64,000 bases of DNA from Trebonia kvetii (GTDB lineage Bacteria > Actinomycetota > Actinomycetes > Streptosporangiales > Streptosporangiaceae), in the NCBI RefSeq assembly GCF_007827045.1, contig NZ_RPFW01000002.1:372001-436000 (forward strand), given 5' to 3'. Made by a program: the position numbers and the translations under genes. Shown here piece by piece: positions 8,700 to 18,858 of the stretch. The first letter of the stretch is position 1. Each line of letters begins with the position of its first letter. Under the pieces are notes generated by a model. The model had not been told where the DNA came from. It did not search any database and worked only from the letters and a program-made list of their open reading frames with translations.

Positions 8700-11600
8700 G
8701 ACCGCTGCAACTGTCCTTTTCCGGGATCCGGAGCTACCCCGGGCCGGTCGGGCCGCTGGATCTCACGGGCAAGAGGCTCATCGCGATCGTCGGGGACACC
8801 GGGGCCGGGAAGTCCACCGTCCTGGAAGCGATCAGCCTGGCGCTGTACGGCAACTGCACCTGGGCCAGCGGCGAGCACCGGGAACTCATGGCCGAGGGCG
8901 CCGTCCAGATGACTGTTGACCTCACCTTCGCCCACGACGGGGAGCGCTGGCGCGTCCGCCGTGTGTATCACGCCAACACCACGCCCAGCAGCCACCTGCT
9001 GGAGAACCTTGACACCCATGAGCAGACCGACGGCAAGAGAGCAGTTGACGCCAAAATCGTGGCGCTGCTCCAGCTCAGCTTCGGCAGCTTCGCGAGTGCC
9101 GTCCTGCTCCCGCAGGGGAAGTTCGACCGGCTGCTGACCGCATCGGGCACTGAGCGCACCGTGCTGCTCCGGAGCATCTTCGGCGTCCAGGTCATCGAAA
9201 CCGTGAGAGACCGCGCCGCCCAGCACCGTGAACAGCTCACCGGCCTGCTCCACAGGGCCGAACTGGCCCGGCGCGACCTTCTGGCCGACCCTGCAGGCAC
9301 GGCCGTCCTTGAAGCGGCGAAGGCCGCCGAGGCAACCAGGATCGCCGATGAGCTAGGACTGGCGCTCGGTACGCTCCGCACGCTCCGGGCAGAAGCATCC
9401 GCCTCCCGCCGGCGGCACACGGCAATCAGCGACGCCCTGGACAAGCTCGAGCAACGCGAAACGCGAGACGCCGCCGCCGAGCTGGCCGGGATCTCTGCCG
9501 CCGACACGGAGCTGGCCGGCTTGGAGGCATCCGCAGCGCAGGCGCAAGCACAGTGGGCCGTCCAGCGCGGCGCAGCTGACGGGCAACTCGCGGCCGCCTC
9601 ACTGGAGGGTTTCACCCCGGAATCACTGGCCTCCGCGGCAACCGTCCTGGACGCTCTCCCGGGCAGGGTCGCCGCCCTGCTCGAAGAGCACGGGCAGCTT
9701 AACGCGGACGAGGCGGGCCTGTCGTGCGAGGCTGGGCAGCTGGCCGAGATGCGGGCCAGGCTCGTCGGCCTGCAGTCTGCCGCCGGAACGCTGGCAAAGG
9801 CCCATGCCGACGCCAGCGCGGAGCATCAGGAATACCGCGATGCCCGCCGCAGCGCGGAAGAGGCGGCCCGCACGGCCATGCACCGGGCCGCCGGCGCCGG
9901 CAAAGCGCAGCGCGAGGAGGAGGCGGCCCTCAGCCAGGCGAGCGATTTCGCGAGCAGCATCACTGGCTTCGAAACGGCCGCAAATGCGGCCGCTGCCGAG
10001 GTGCAGTCAGCCGAGGACCACCTCGCCAGGGTCCTCAGCCAAGACGCCGCTCACGCGGCGGGCGCGCACCTGGCACCCGGCGAGCCCTGCCCGGTATGCG
10101 TCAGGCCCCTGCCCGCCGGCTACCAGCCCCCCGCGCCATCTGATGCGGAGGCGCTGAGCGCAGCCCAGCTTTCCGTGAACAACATGAAGAAGGCGCACGG
10201 CCAGGCGAGAGACCAGCTCGCGGCCGCCCGGGCAAAGGCCGACAGCGCGCAGCGAGCCCACGCTGCCCGCCAGTCGGACACCCAGGCCGCAAGGAACCGT
10301 CTGGAGCAGGCCCGGAAAGCCGCCGTCGACCGCATGCAGGCCCTTGAGCAGCGCAAGCCGTCCGCTCAGGCCAGCTCGGCGGGAGAACCGGCATTCGAGC
10401 AGGCGCTGGATACGGCTTGCATCCGGCTGGCCGGGACTGCCGAAGAGGAACAAGACGAACTGCTCGGCAGGCTCCTCGCCCAGCTCCTCAGCGCGGCCGC
10501 CGAGGCCGAGCGGCAGTTCAACTCCGCAGCCATGCTCGCCGGCGAGAAAGCAGGCGAGGCGAAAGCCGAGGCGGGCGCGGAAGCCCACGCGATTTCCGTG
10601 CGGCAGGAAAGCCACCAGAAGAAACTGGCCGCAGTTCCGTCCGCCCGGGAACGGCACCGGAACACGCTGGACGTCACCGCTCAAGAGCTGACAGCCCTGC
10701 CTGCCGCGCTGAGGCAGATGCTTCCCGGTGAGGTGCTGTGCATCACCTCGGAACACGCCCGGCAGGCACGCCATGCCGTCACCGTGCAGCAGGAGAAGGT
10801 AGCGGAGCTCAGCCGGCTGCGCAATCAGGCAATCGGCGAGCTCGAGGACCTTTCCGCAACACTGCGGCGGCTTGAACAGCGACGGCGCAGGGAAGTCTCC
10901 GGCCCGCTTCACTCGATCGCAATTTACCTGCAACGCTGGCAGGACGCGGTAGAGGAAGCTGTCCGCGCGTGCCACGGGAATTCCAGTGTCATTTCCGTGC
11001 CCGCCAGATCCGCCGCCGGCAGCGTCGATGCGATCACGAGCTACGCTGGCGCGCTCGCGCAAGCAGACAAGGCCGTGATCGCCAGCCTTTCGCAGGCAGC
11101 CGAAGCCGCCGCCGGCGATGCCGGCACCCAGCTGGTGAAACTTCACCGGGCAGCCGGCCGGCTCAAAGCCGGCAAGTCCGGCCTTCCCGTCATCGCCCTT
11201 CCCGAAGGTGACGGGCTTCTCGAGCCGTCATCCCTCGACGCGCTGGTATCGGGGCAGACAACCGCACGCGATGATGCCAGCCGGCACCGCAAGAACCAGG
11301 CGACTGCGGAAGGCCAGGTACAGCAGGCAGCCAGCCTCGATGCGGCTCTGCGGGACGGCAAGGCCCGGCTGAGCGCGGTCGAGACGCTGCGCGGGCTCCT
11401 GGCAGACGGCAAGTTCCTGAGATACCTCACTGACAGGCGCACCCGCGCTCTGCTCGCGGTCGCCAGCGAAAAGTTCGGCACCCTGTCCGCCGGCGAGTTC
11501 GGATTCACCGAGGATTTCCACGTCGCCAGCCGCCGCAGCCAGGCCGTCCGCAGCCCGAAGACCCTTTCCGGCGGGGAGACCTTCCTGGCCTCCCTTGCCC

Positions 11601-11908
11601 TGTCCCTGGCACTCGTCGAACTGCACAGCCGCTCAGGCCCGCGGCTCGGCGCGCTCTTCCTTGACGAAGGGTTCGCCTCCCTGGACGTCGACTCGCTCGC
11701 CGGCGCGCTTGCCGTCCTGCAGGCGGAGACGGGCGGCGACAAGCTGGTGGCCGTTATCAGCCACCTGCACGCGGTCGCCGAGGCCGTCGAGGACGTCCTG
11801 TGGGTGGAGCGGGGACCGGCGGGTTCCGCCGTCCGGTGGCTGAGCGCTGACGAGCGCGACGCGCTGGTCCGCCAGGAAGCAACAGGCGGCCTGCTCAGCC
11901 TCCTCTGA
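8696..11908 (+). CDS. sbcC: SbcC-like Rad50-family ATPase
   Basis: A 1070-aa SMC-like ATPase. Walker A GDTGAGKST is at 33-41, two long coiled-coil arms flank a zinc hook CPVC at about 464-467, then ABC signature LSGGETFLASLALSLAL near 957 and Walker B LGALFLDEGFASLD near 985. It dimerises through the hook and gates the SbcD nuclease. Overlaps sbcD by ATGA. The coiled-coil is Ala/Gln/Glu-rich as expected in high-GC hosts. It is the last gene of its transcript; no plus-strand gene follows within 4 kb. Confidence 0.95.
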   Translation: MRPLQLSFSGIRSYPGPVGPLDLTGKRLIAIVGDTGAGKSTVLEAISLALYGNCTWASGEHRELMAEGAVQMTVDLTFAHDGERWRVRRVYHANTTPSSHLLENLDTHEQTDGKRAVDAKIVALLQLSFGSFASAVLLPQGKFDRLLTASGTERTVLLRSIFGVQVIETVRDRAAQHREQLTGLLHRAELARRDLLADPAGTAVLEAAKAAEATRIADELGLALGTLRTLRAEASASRRRHTAISDALDKLEQRETRDAAAELAGISAADTELAGLEASAAQAQAQWAVQRGAADGQLAAASLEGFTPESLASAATVLDALPGRVAALLEEHGQLNADEAGLSCEAGQLAEMRARLVGLQSAAGTLAKAHADASAEHQEYRDARRSAEEAARTAMHRAAGAGKAQREEEAALSQASDFASSITGFETAANAAAAEVQSAEDHLARVLSQDAAHAAGAHLAPGEPCPVCVRPLPAGYQPPAPSDAEALSAAQLSVNNMKKAHGQARDQLAAARAKADSAQRAHAARQSDTQAARNRLEQARKAAVDRMQALEQRKPSAQASSAGEPAFEQALDTACIRLAGTAEEEQDELLGRLLAQLLSAAAEAERQFNSAAMLAGEKAGEAKAEAGAEAHAISVRQESHQKKLAAVPSARERHRNTLDVTAQELTALPAALRQMLPGEVLCITSEHARQARHAVTVQQEKVAELSRLRNQAIGELEDLSATLRRLEQRRRREVSGPLHSIAIYLQRWQDAVEEAVRACHGNSSVISVPARSAAGSVDAITSYAGALAQADKAVIASLSQAAEAAAGDAGTQLVKLHRAAGRLKAGKSGLPVIALPEGDGLLEPSSLDALVSGQTTARDDASRHRKNQATAEGQVQQAASLDAALRDGKARLSAVETLRGLLADGKFLRYLTDRRTRALLAVASEKFGTLSAGEFGFTEDFHVASRRSQAVRSPKTLSGGETFLASLALSLALVELHSRSGPRLGALFLDEGFASLDVDSLAGALAVLQAETGGDKLVAVISHLHAVAEAVEDVLWVERGPAGSAVRWLSADERDALVRQEATGGLLSLL

Positions 11909-11989
11909 CGGCGACCCGGCAGCAGCGACCGCTTGCTTCATCGCGGCCTGGGGTGGCTGCCTTACATCCAACCCGTGCCTGTGCACCGC

Positions 11990-12553
11990 CTAGCCCTTGG
12001 CGCACTCCTCCCGCAGAGCGCTCGCATATTCGTCCAGGTTGGCAGTGATCTTTTCCAGCACGTGAGGCGCGTACGCGGCGATATCGCCCAGCGAAGAGCT
12101 GTCATCAACCGGCCCGCCCGGGACCTTGCCCCGGTGGTATCGGTTGAGGAACTCGATGACTTCCCCGCGGTCTTCGTACGCCTGGAACGGGTCGAGAACG
12201 GCATAGTCATGCGCGTTGGTCAGGTGCACGAACGTGTTTCCGAACCTGTACACGGCTTGCACCCAGCCTTCCTCGCGGCCGGCCTCCGCTGCCATTTCGC
12301 GGTCGCTGATGCGCCTTGGTCCTGCCCTGAATCCCCCGCCAGCAACGCAGGACGCGAGGATCTGCTCCCTCGTGTCTGGATGGCGGAGGATCCAGATCAG
12401 CCGGATCATGGAATCCACTTCCATTCTCAGCACACTGCCGGCGATTGCCAGCCAGCCGTTGTCGAGGGCGACCCGCAGAGCGTCGCGGTGCTCGCGTGAC
12501 CGGGCCTCGACCATCCGGCAGAAGGTGCCGCCGTTCTCCGCGGTCGTCGTCAT
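11990..12553 (-). CDS. Conserved hypothetical 187-aa helical protein
   Basis: Starts at the ATG at 12553 (MTTTAENGGTFCRMVEARS) after a CCTCC-complement (GGAGG-like) stretch. The protein is helical: LDNGWLAIAGSVLRMEVDSMIRLIWILR then FRAGPRRISDREMAAEAG and YRFGNTFVHLTNAHDY. The pattern of an R/H-rich helical bundle with SMIRLIWI resembles small HEPN-like or Abi-associated proteins, but the RxxxxH RNase motif is not convincing. Convergent with sbcC. Function unknown. Confidence 0.65.
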   Translation of the reverse strand: MTTTAENGGTFCRMVEARSREHRDALRVALDNGWLAIAGSVLRMEVDSMIRLIWILRHPDTREQILASCVAGGGFRAGPRRISDREMAAEAGREEGWVQAVYRFGNTFVHLTNAHDYAVLDPFQAYEDRGEVIEFLNRYHRGKVPGGPVDDSSSLGDIAAYAPHVLEKITANLDEYASALREECAKG

Positions 12554-12787
12554 GGAGGGATGCTAACGGTCCAGCCCGGCAAGGCGGGCGGGGTGAACCG
12601 GACATTGTCCTGTTACGGCTCCAGCCAGACAGTACGAGCCGGCGACAACGCGGTATTGAATCTGGCAACGGAGTGTGGCGGCGCCAGGCAACCTGAAAGA
12701 GAAACCTGGCCGCGGAGGAGGCGGCGGCGAGGCATCCACTTCACTCACAAGACTTGAGTCCCGAATAACTGTCCGTTCATCGCTGCA

Positions 12788-13222
12788 TCAGCAATTGGCA
12801 AGGATCTGCTCCTCCGATAGATCCTTCGTCTTGGAATCGAGGAACGGGTCGCCAAACCAGTCATCACCACGACCGTCGCCGCCGTGCTTTACGACATGAG
12901 TGACCGCATAAGCCGGAAGGTAAACGTTATGGGAGACCCCTGGTCTGGTCGTATAGACATCTCCCTGCCGCATAATCCACAGCCGGATGCCATCTCCGTC
13001 AAGCTCAGCGAAGGCAAGCCACCGGTCTTGCACGATGTAAGTTTCGAGCACGCTCTTGTGATAATGGCTGTTTTGCCATCCGCTCTCGGCGGACGCCTCG
13101 GTCCTGACGTAGGAGCTCCCATCCTTGGCGACTAGCCGGTATCGCAGCTCCCCGTTATCCATTCTGGTATGGAAAGTGCTGATTCCTAGATCGCCAGCCA
13201 GGTCTGTCGATATATTCTCCAT
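12788..13222 (-). CDS. Cupin-fold protein
   Basis: A 144-aa protein with a double-stranded beta-helix pattern: GWQNSHYHKSVLETYIVQ (HxH-x-E metal-ligand style) followed by GDVYTTRPGVSHNVYLPA, the second cupin motif. The combination suggests a metal-binding cupin, perhaps of the sugar-isomerase or signal-sensing sort, not a defined enzyme. G+C is lower than for its neighbours, and the following 240 bp to the WD40 gene are also AT-richer. Start ATG at 13222 has AGGAAA just upstream. Confidence 0.7.
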   Translation of the reverse strand: MENISTDLAGDLGISTFHTRMDNGELRYRLVAKDGSSYVRTEASAESGWQNSHYHKSVLETYIVQDRWLAFAELDGDGIRLWIMRQGDVYTTRPGVSHNVYLPAYAVTHVVKHGGDGRGDDWFGDPFLDSKTKDLSEEQILANC

Positions 13223-13464
13223 ACGTTTCCTTTGCCGACTTGCTTCGCGGGCGACCCCTGGTCCCGTAGGCCTGAAATTGACCGGATATGGGTCGCCTTA
13301 TTCGAGTTCTATCGTAGCACAGGCACGCGGGTTACGTTATCTCGCGGCCGAATTGGGTGCGTTCGCGACAACTCACAGAACTGTCTTTTCTCTTTATCGC
13401 TCGCTCCAAATGTTCCTGTACATGTGTCACGATACGACTAAAGGTTAAGCGGCTTTCGCGAACA

Positions 13465-15870
13465 TCATTTCAGCTTCCAGCGCACCACCGCCAGCACGTC
13501 GTCCCCCGCGATGAGGACTCCGGGATCGGGCGCGTCGAAGCAGGAGATTGCCCGCACCGTCCCTGGAATCGGCATCGGGTCAAGTAGGGGATCCGCCGAC
13601 CTCAGATCCCACACCCTCAAAGTCTGGTCGTCGCTTCCGGTCACCACGACCCGGCGGTCCGGAGGACCGCCGATGGCGACGGCGGTCACCGGACCGTCAT
13701 GCCCGGCGAACTCGAGGGGGCTCGGGTCCGGCGCGAGCAGGTCCCAGGCCCGGGCCACGGCGTCTTCCCGGCAGGCGGTGACCGCGACGAGCCTGTCGCC
13801 GGCGTAGGCAGCCGCGACGGCGGTGATCAGCCGCTTGTGCCCGTGCACAGTAGGGCCGAACGGCTGTCCGGCGTCCACGTCCCAGGTCCGCAGGGTGGTA
13901 TCCGCGCTCCCGCTTACCACGATGGCCGGACGACCAGGTGCCATGGCACTCGCCAGCGCGGTCACCGTTCCTGAGTGCCTGAGCAGCTCCTGCCCGAAGG
14001 GCTCAAGTCGCTGGATGTCCCAGACCTTCAGAGCCCGGCCGCGCCCGGCGCTGACAGCCACCGGCCGCCCGTCGGCGCACACGGCGGTGACCACCGACGT
14101 GACGCCAGGATGCAAGACTGTGCCGCTCGCTCGCGGAGGACGGTCGGGGCAGGGGGTCAGGTCCCAGAAGGTAATGCGGTCGTCGGTGCTCGCCGAGACC
14201 GCCACGACCCGTTTCCCCGGCAGGGTGGCCGTCGCCATCGACATGATCGAGCCGTGAACGGCGCCCAGTTGCGGATGGGTGCCCGCGTCGGTCACCGCGA
14301 CTGCGGTGCCGTCCGCGAGACGGACAGTAGCGACCGCGGCCATTCGGTGGGAGTGCGCCCCCGCGTCCGGTCCCAGTTCCAGGCCGTCGTCCAGCCGCCA
14401 CAGCCGGATGGGCGGCGCCGGCGGACGCGCGTGGTCGTGCCGTCCTGCGGTCTCGCCCATGGCCGGGCCGACGGCCGGCGGATACGCCGGAATACCGCCG
14501 GCCAGATCCCAGCTGCGCACGGTTCCGTCATCCCCGCCGCTGACAGTGATCGAACGGCCGTCCTTCGTATCAGCGAAGGTGAGCCCGGTGATGCGGGTGC
14601 GGTGGCCTTCCACAGGACCGTGCACGATCCTCGCCGTGTAGGGGTCCACGACGCACAGGCGCCCATGACTGTCGCCGGTGGCAAGCAGCTGACTCTCCGG
14701 GCCGGCCACGGCGGCCAGGGCGGTGATGTCCTGGTCGTAGCCTGGCACCTGCCTGCTCGCCGGGGCTTCCGGAGGGAGGTCCCAGAGTCTGAGCGACCCG
14801 CCGTCGCCTGCCGTGGCCGCCACTACCCTGCCGCCCTTCATTTGCACGGTGGCGACCGCCCTGATGGCGTTGTTGCCGGAACGGAACACGGGCACCACCG
14901 GGTCCAGTCGCTCGCGCAGGTGCGAGAGCTGGATCGTCCCGCGCACGCTGACGGAAACAGCCGCGGGCACGCCGCCGGAGAGCAGAACGGGACTGATCCC
15001 GGTGACCGGGCCATCGTGCAGCTGGCGGTGCTCGAGCAGCGTGCCCGAGGAGAGGTCCAGGAGAGATACATAACCGTTAGCCAGCCCTGCCACAACGCAC
15101 GGCCGGCCAAGGACGCTCGTCACGGCCAGAGCCGAGACTGCGTCCCCGACGTCGCACGGCTCAAGCTCCCGGACCACAGCGGGCGACGACGCGTGACGCG
15201 GGCCGGGACGCCGCACCTGCCAGGACCGGATGCTGCCGCCTTCGCTGCCGACGCTCACGAAGGCGCTGCCGTCGGGGGCCGGGCCGGCTGCGATCACGCT
15301 GACGTCGGCTGACCGGTAGCGCAATCGGTCCGGCTGGCCGCTAGGAACATCCCACAGGTCAACCCGGCCCGGCCGGGCGGCCGTTACGACGGCGATCCTG
15401 CCGTTCAGCCTGGTTGCGTCGAGCGACACGAAGGAGTCGATCCTGGCAAGGATCTCGCTGGGGCCGGACGACTTGGCCCAGGCCACGCGCCACGCAGTCT
15501 GCAGATCGGATTCCCTGATGTCGTATTGCTCTGCCGCCGCGATAAACCGCAATGCAGCGGCGTTCCTTCCCGGCTGGTCCCACGACCACGCGTGGGCGAT
15601 TTTGCGGATCAGCGGCATAAGGCCCAGCCCGGCCGTTGACGGCACTTCCCTGAGGGTCGCTACGTCCAGGTAAGGGAGGCTTGCGTGATGGATGATACGC
15701 TCATTCAAGCAATGCCCGGCGGCCGCGTGTTCTGGCAAGTGCCGGCGAGCATAGGCAGGGATCTGGAACTCCGAAGTCAGTCCTGGGTTTATAAGCGGCG
15801 ACAGAGCCGCGGCGATCCGGGCATGTATAGTCTCCGGCTCAGAGAGCGGGTTGCTATGGGAATCGCTCAT
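13465..15870 (-). CDS. WD40 beta-propeller protein (detached STAND sensor half)
   Basis: About 801 aa. I start at the ATG at 15870 because GGAGGG sits 8 nt upstream; a longer frame exists but has no such site. Residues 1-170 are helical, with IPAYARRHLPEHAAAGH and a repeat-like LIRKIAHAW, the segment that in caspase-NACHT-WD40 proteins directly follows the winged helix. The rest is WD40 repeats, with GHDGPVTAVAIGG, VVVTGSDDQTLRVWDLRS, IVVSGSADTTLRTWDV and several degenerate blades, about 12-14 in all, enough for two propellers. No ATPase or effector is present. It is divergent from an operon whose last gene is a caspase-NACHT protein ending just where this one seems to begin. Likely role: sensing. 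Confidence 0.88.
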   Translation of the reverse strand: MSDSHSNPLSEPETIHARIAAALSPLINPGLTSEFQIPAYARRHLPEHAAAGHCLNERIIHHASLPYLDVATLREVPSTAGLGLMPLIRKIAHAWSWDQPGRNAAALRFIAAAEQYDIRESDLQTAWRVAWAKSSGPSEILARIDSFVSLDATRLNGRIAVVTAARPGRVDLWDVPSGQPDRLRYRSADVSVIAAGPAPDGSAFVSVGSEGGSIRSWQVRRPGPRHASSPAVVRELEPCDVGDAVSALAVTSVLGRPCVVAGLANGYVSLLDLSSGTLLEHRQLHDGPVTGISPVLLSGGVPAAVSVSVRGTIQLSHLRERLDPVVPVFRSGNNAIRAVATVQMKGGRVVAATAGDGGSLRLWDLPPEAPASRQVPGYDQDITALAAVAGPESQLLATGDSHGRLCVVDPYTARIVHGPVEGHRTRITGLTFADTKDGRSITVSGGDDGTVRSWDLAGGIPAYPPAVGPAMGETAGRHDHARPPAPPIRLWRLDDGLELGPDAGAHSHRMAAVATVRLADGTAVAVTDAGTHPQLGAVHGSIMSMATATLPGKRVVAVSASTDDRITFWDLTPCPDRPPRASGTVLHPGVTSVVTAVCADGRPVAVSAGRGRALKVWDIQRLEPFGQELLRHSGTVTALASAMAPGRPAIVVSGSADTTLRTWDVDAGQPFGPTVHGHKRLITAVAAAYAGDRLVAVTACREDAVARAWDLLAPDPSPLEFAGHDGPVTAVAIGGPPDRRVVVTGSDDQTLRVWDLRSADPLLDPMPIPGTVRAISCFDAPDPGVLIAGDDVLAVVRWKLK

Positions 15871-16031
15871 CGGAACTACCCTCCGGCCGCCAACGATAGC
15901 AGCCGTGCGCCGGAAGCCTGTTATGAAAGTGACGTGAGGCGGTCCCGGGCGGATAGTGGCTCCCGTCCGAATATCCACGCCCGTCACACTCTCGTCAAGG
16001 AAGCAGGCATCGCTTTCCCCGGCAGGGAACC

Positions 16032-17792
16032 GTGACGACCCCACACGTTTCCCCGGAAGAAGCCAGGAAAATACAAAATGCCATACCGCCCGAAGTGGCG
16101 GAGCTGGGCCTTGAACCCGCCCTCTCGCTTCTCGTCACGGTCTATATCCTGCACATAGGCCGGATAATCGCCGAGGAGATGGCGGCGACGGCTGGCTTCC
16201 CGGGTTTCCCGGATGACCCGGGCAAGCGGCTCGAATTGACCCGCTGCCTCGAAAACAGGAACCTGGATCCCCTGTGGTCGGCCAGGCTGATCGAGCAGCT
16301 TGACCGGCGGGTGCACGCTGCGGCAGACGACGCAATGGCAGACGAAGCCTGGTCACCGGAGGAACTGCTGCTCGCCACCGCGATCCTCAGCCGGGGCGAG
16401 CGTGCCGAGCAGCAGACCAGGGAGATGTCGAGGGTGCTGTCTATCGTCGGCACGAGGGCGGCACACCGGGAGGACATCGAGTACTGGACGCCCGGCATCA
16501 AGGGGATAGCCCAGATCACCCGCCTGATGATCGAGGCGGTCATCCCGACCAGGATCGGGACGATGCAGAACCTGGCCGATCCGGATTCCGGGCTGCGCCT
16601 CATCGCAACGCTCGGCGGCGCGCTGTTCCTCGGGCACAGCATCGCACTGCTGACCAGGCAGGACGCCGCGCTCCCCCGGTCGCCGTACGCTGCGTTTGGC
16701 GAGCGGATCGCCATGCAGACCAACGCGATGGGGCAACAGCGGGTACGTGTCCCGGGGCCGGACGAAGCCGAGCGGTACCGCGCCGGCGTCGAGCGGTTCG
16801 CCCGGTCCGGCGACTCGGTCTTCGCGATTGAGCATCCGTTTCACTTCCGCGTGCTGCTCGAGGTGCTGTCTGATGAGAACCGGCGCTACCCGGCCGAGCC
16901 GGTGCTGAACGTCGAAGCGCTGCGCCGCATCCTGCCCCCGGGCATCTCCTTCTGGTCTCACGTCGTGTGGTCGCGCGAGCAGCTCCCGGTCGTGGCCAAC
17001 CGCCTGCGGCACCCTGACCGGCCAAGGGCCGACGCCTTCATCCAGCATTACGCCGCGTTCGGCCGCACGCCGCATACCTCCTCGTTCACCCATCTCGACT
17101 ACGAAGTGCGCAGCCCGGTCGGCGACGCCTTCTCCACGGCACCATGGCCGGCCGCTTTCGAGGACTACCGCGGCAGGAAAGACGTGCAGAACATGCCGAA
17201 CTCGGTGTGCCAGGCGATGCGGACGATCGACCAGGAGAAGTCGGCCGGCAGGATGTGGCGCGGGAAGCCCGAGGAAAGCGACCTGCGGTGGCTCGGCGGC
17301 CAGCTGGTGACGTGGGACGGCTACGGCGAGCCCGACGGTGCGCTCGCCGACCGGATATGGCACCCGGAGCACTGGACCGGGCAGGCCTTCCCGATCGCCG
17401 CCATGGCGGAGATCAGGACCGGCGCGTGGCTGCTTGAGGCCCTGCGGCTCCGGCTCGCGACCGCCGTCTCGCTGCTGACCCAGGCTGGCAGCGAGCGCCA
17501 TCAGGATCAGCAGCGTTACGACCGCGAAGCCAAGGCGGACGAGGAGCTGCGCTGTGTCCTGGAAATCATGGTGCTGTTCGCGACTGGCTACCTGTCAGGC
17601 GACGACGACGGGATCCCCGGCCTGCGCATGAGCCTATCGCGGCTGCGCGGCAGCAGCTGGTTCACGTCCCTGGGACCTGCGATGCACGAGCGGCTGGATT
17701 ACCTGGTGTCCTGCCTTGACGAACTCGGCGGCAAGCTCGAGGCAGAAGTGCGAATGGCCCGCGACGCCGTCAAACGCCTCCCGCCGCAATGA
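16032..17792 (+). CDS. Unknown 586-aa protein, first gene of caspase operon
   Basis: Starts at the GTG at 16032 and ends 31 bp before the phosphatase-like gene. The sequence is soluble and mostly helical: LSLLVTVYILHIGRIIAEEM near the start, PGIKGIAQITRLMIEAVIP, a mixed middle with HFRVLLEVLSDENRRYPAE and WSHVVWSREQLPVVANRLRHP, and a Trp-rich segment RWLGGQLVTWDGYGEPD. The last 100 residues are coiled. No known catalytic motif is seen. Transcribed with three coupled genes, so it probably belongs to the same system, perhaps as a sensor or structural component. Not recognised. Confidence 0.7.
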   Translation: MTTPHVSPEEARKIQNAIPPEVAELGLEPALSLLVTVYILHIGRIIAEEMAATAGFPGFPDDPGKRLELTRCLENRNLDPLWSARLIEQLDRRVHAAADDAMADEAWSPEELLLATAILSRGERAEQQTREMSRVLSIVGTRAAHREDIEYWTPGIKGIAQITRLMIEAVIPTRIGTMQNLADPDSGLRLIATLGGALFLGHSIALLTRQDAALPRSPYAAFGERIAMQTNAMGQQRVRVPGPDEAERYRAGVERFARSGDSVFAIEHPFHFRVLLEVLSDENRRYPAEPVLNVEALRRILPPGISFWSHVVWSREQLPVVANRLRHPDRPRADAFIQHYAAFGRTPHTSSFTHLDYEVRSPVGDAFSTAPWPAAFEDYRGRKDVQNMPNSVCQAMRTIDQEKSAGRMWRGKPEESDLRWLGGQLVTWDGYGEPDGALADRIWHPEHWTGQAFPIAAMAEIRTGAWLLEALRLRLATAVSLLTQAGSERHQDQQRYDREAKADEELRCVLEIMVLFATGYLSGDDDGIPGLRMSLSRLRGSSWFTSLGPAMHERLDYLVSCLDELGGKLEAEVRMARDAVKRLPPQ

Positions 17793-17823
17793 CAGCCCAC
17801 TGCCACCTGAGGAGCTCTCGCGC

Positions 17824-18858
17824 ATGACCGGACCGGCCGCACCCGAGGGCGTTCCGCCATGGCTGCGTTCCCTGCTGCGGACAATGCACGAGAACATCAG
17901 GTCGGCGGTCCGTGAAGACCTTGGCGCGAAGGAGAAGTCATTCCTCGCGGGCGAGGCACGCAGCGGCGCCGGCGATGTCAGCTTCCAGATCGACGTCCGC
18001 CCTGAGGAGATTGTCGAGCAGGCCTTCGATACCGTGCCCGAGGCAGTCATGGTTGTGTGCGAGGGACTAGGACAGCGCGTTTTCCCGGCACGGGCCGCGA
18101 AGAGCGAGGCCGCATGGTGGGTGATCATCGACCCGCTCGACGGAAGCCGGGAGATCGCCTACGGCAAGCGCAGCGCCTGGGTGCTGAGCGGGATTGCCCC
18201 TGCCGGCCCCGCACCCACGCTCGCCGACATCGTCTGGGCGATCCAGACCGAGGTGCCAGTGCTGTCCCAGCAGAACGGGGTGGTCATCACCGCGGGCCGG
18301 GAACGGGCTGCAGTCCTGGAGTCGTGCGACCTGACGACCGGTGTCACCGCCCGGACCGCGCAAGGCCTGCATCCGTCTGCCGCCACCACAGTGCGCGGCG
18401 GGTACGCGGTATTCACGGACTACTTCGCCGGCAGCCACGCGCTGACCGCACGAGTCGCGGACCTAGTCTTCGACTACGCGCTCGGGCCGGTGAAACCGGG
18501 CGAAGCACTTGCCTTCAACGATCAGTACCTCTCGACGGCCGGCTGCCTCTACCTGATCGCCAGCGGTACGTACCGGTTCTGCGCCGACCTCAGGCCCGTT
18601 ATAGGCCAGCTGGCCGCACGATCAGGCCGCAACGTCGGACTGTGCGCACACCCCTACGACCTCTGCACGTACCTCATCGCACAGCAAGCCGGCGCGCTGA
18701 TCACCGACCCGGCGGGCGCGCCGCTGTCCTATCCGCTCGCCACCGACGTGGACTGCGGGTGGGTGGGATACGCCAATCAGGACATCAAGAACGAAATGGA
18801 AACCCCGCTCCACGCCGTCCTCGCGGCCGGCGGGTGCCCGGGCCGAGGCGAGAGATGA
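17824..18858 (+). CDS. Inositol monophosphatase-family protein
   Basis: About 344 aa from the ATG at 17824, preceded by GAGGAGCTC at a usable distance. The metal-binding core WWVIIDPLDGSREIAYG (about 98-115) matches the IDPLDGT/S signature of the FIG superfamily (inositol monophosphatase, FBPase, PAP phosphatase). The second motif WD-x-[AG] near the C-terminus appears as GLCAHPYDLCTYLIAQQAG, with PYD in place of WD, a plausible divergent version. Family enzymes are Mg-dependent phosphomonoesterases. Its stop overlaps the next start (ATGA). In a caspase-NACHT operon it may make or remove a small-molecule signal; that is inference. Confidence 0.75.
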   Translation: MTGPAAPEGVPPWLRSLLRTMHENIRSAVREDLGAKEKSFLAGEARSGAGDVSFQIDVRPEEIVEQAFDTVPEAVMVVCEGLGQRVFPARAAKSEAAWWVIIDPLDGSREIAYGKRSAWVLSGIAPAGPAPTLADIVWAIQTEVPVLSQQNGVVITAGRERAAVLESCDLTTGVTARTAQGLHPSAATTVRGGYAVFTDYFAGSHALTARVADLVFDYALGPVKPGEALAFNDQYLSTAGCLYLIASGTYRFCADLRPVIGQLAARSGRNVGLCAHPYDLCTYLIAQQAGALITDPAGAPLSYPLATDVDCGWVGYANQDIKNEMETPLHAVLAAGGCPGRGER

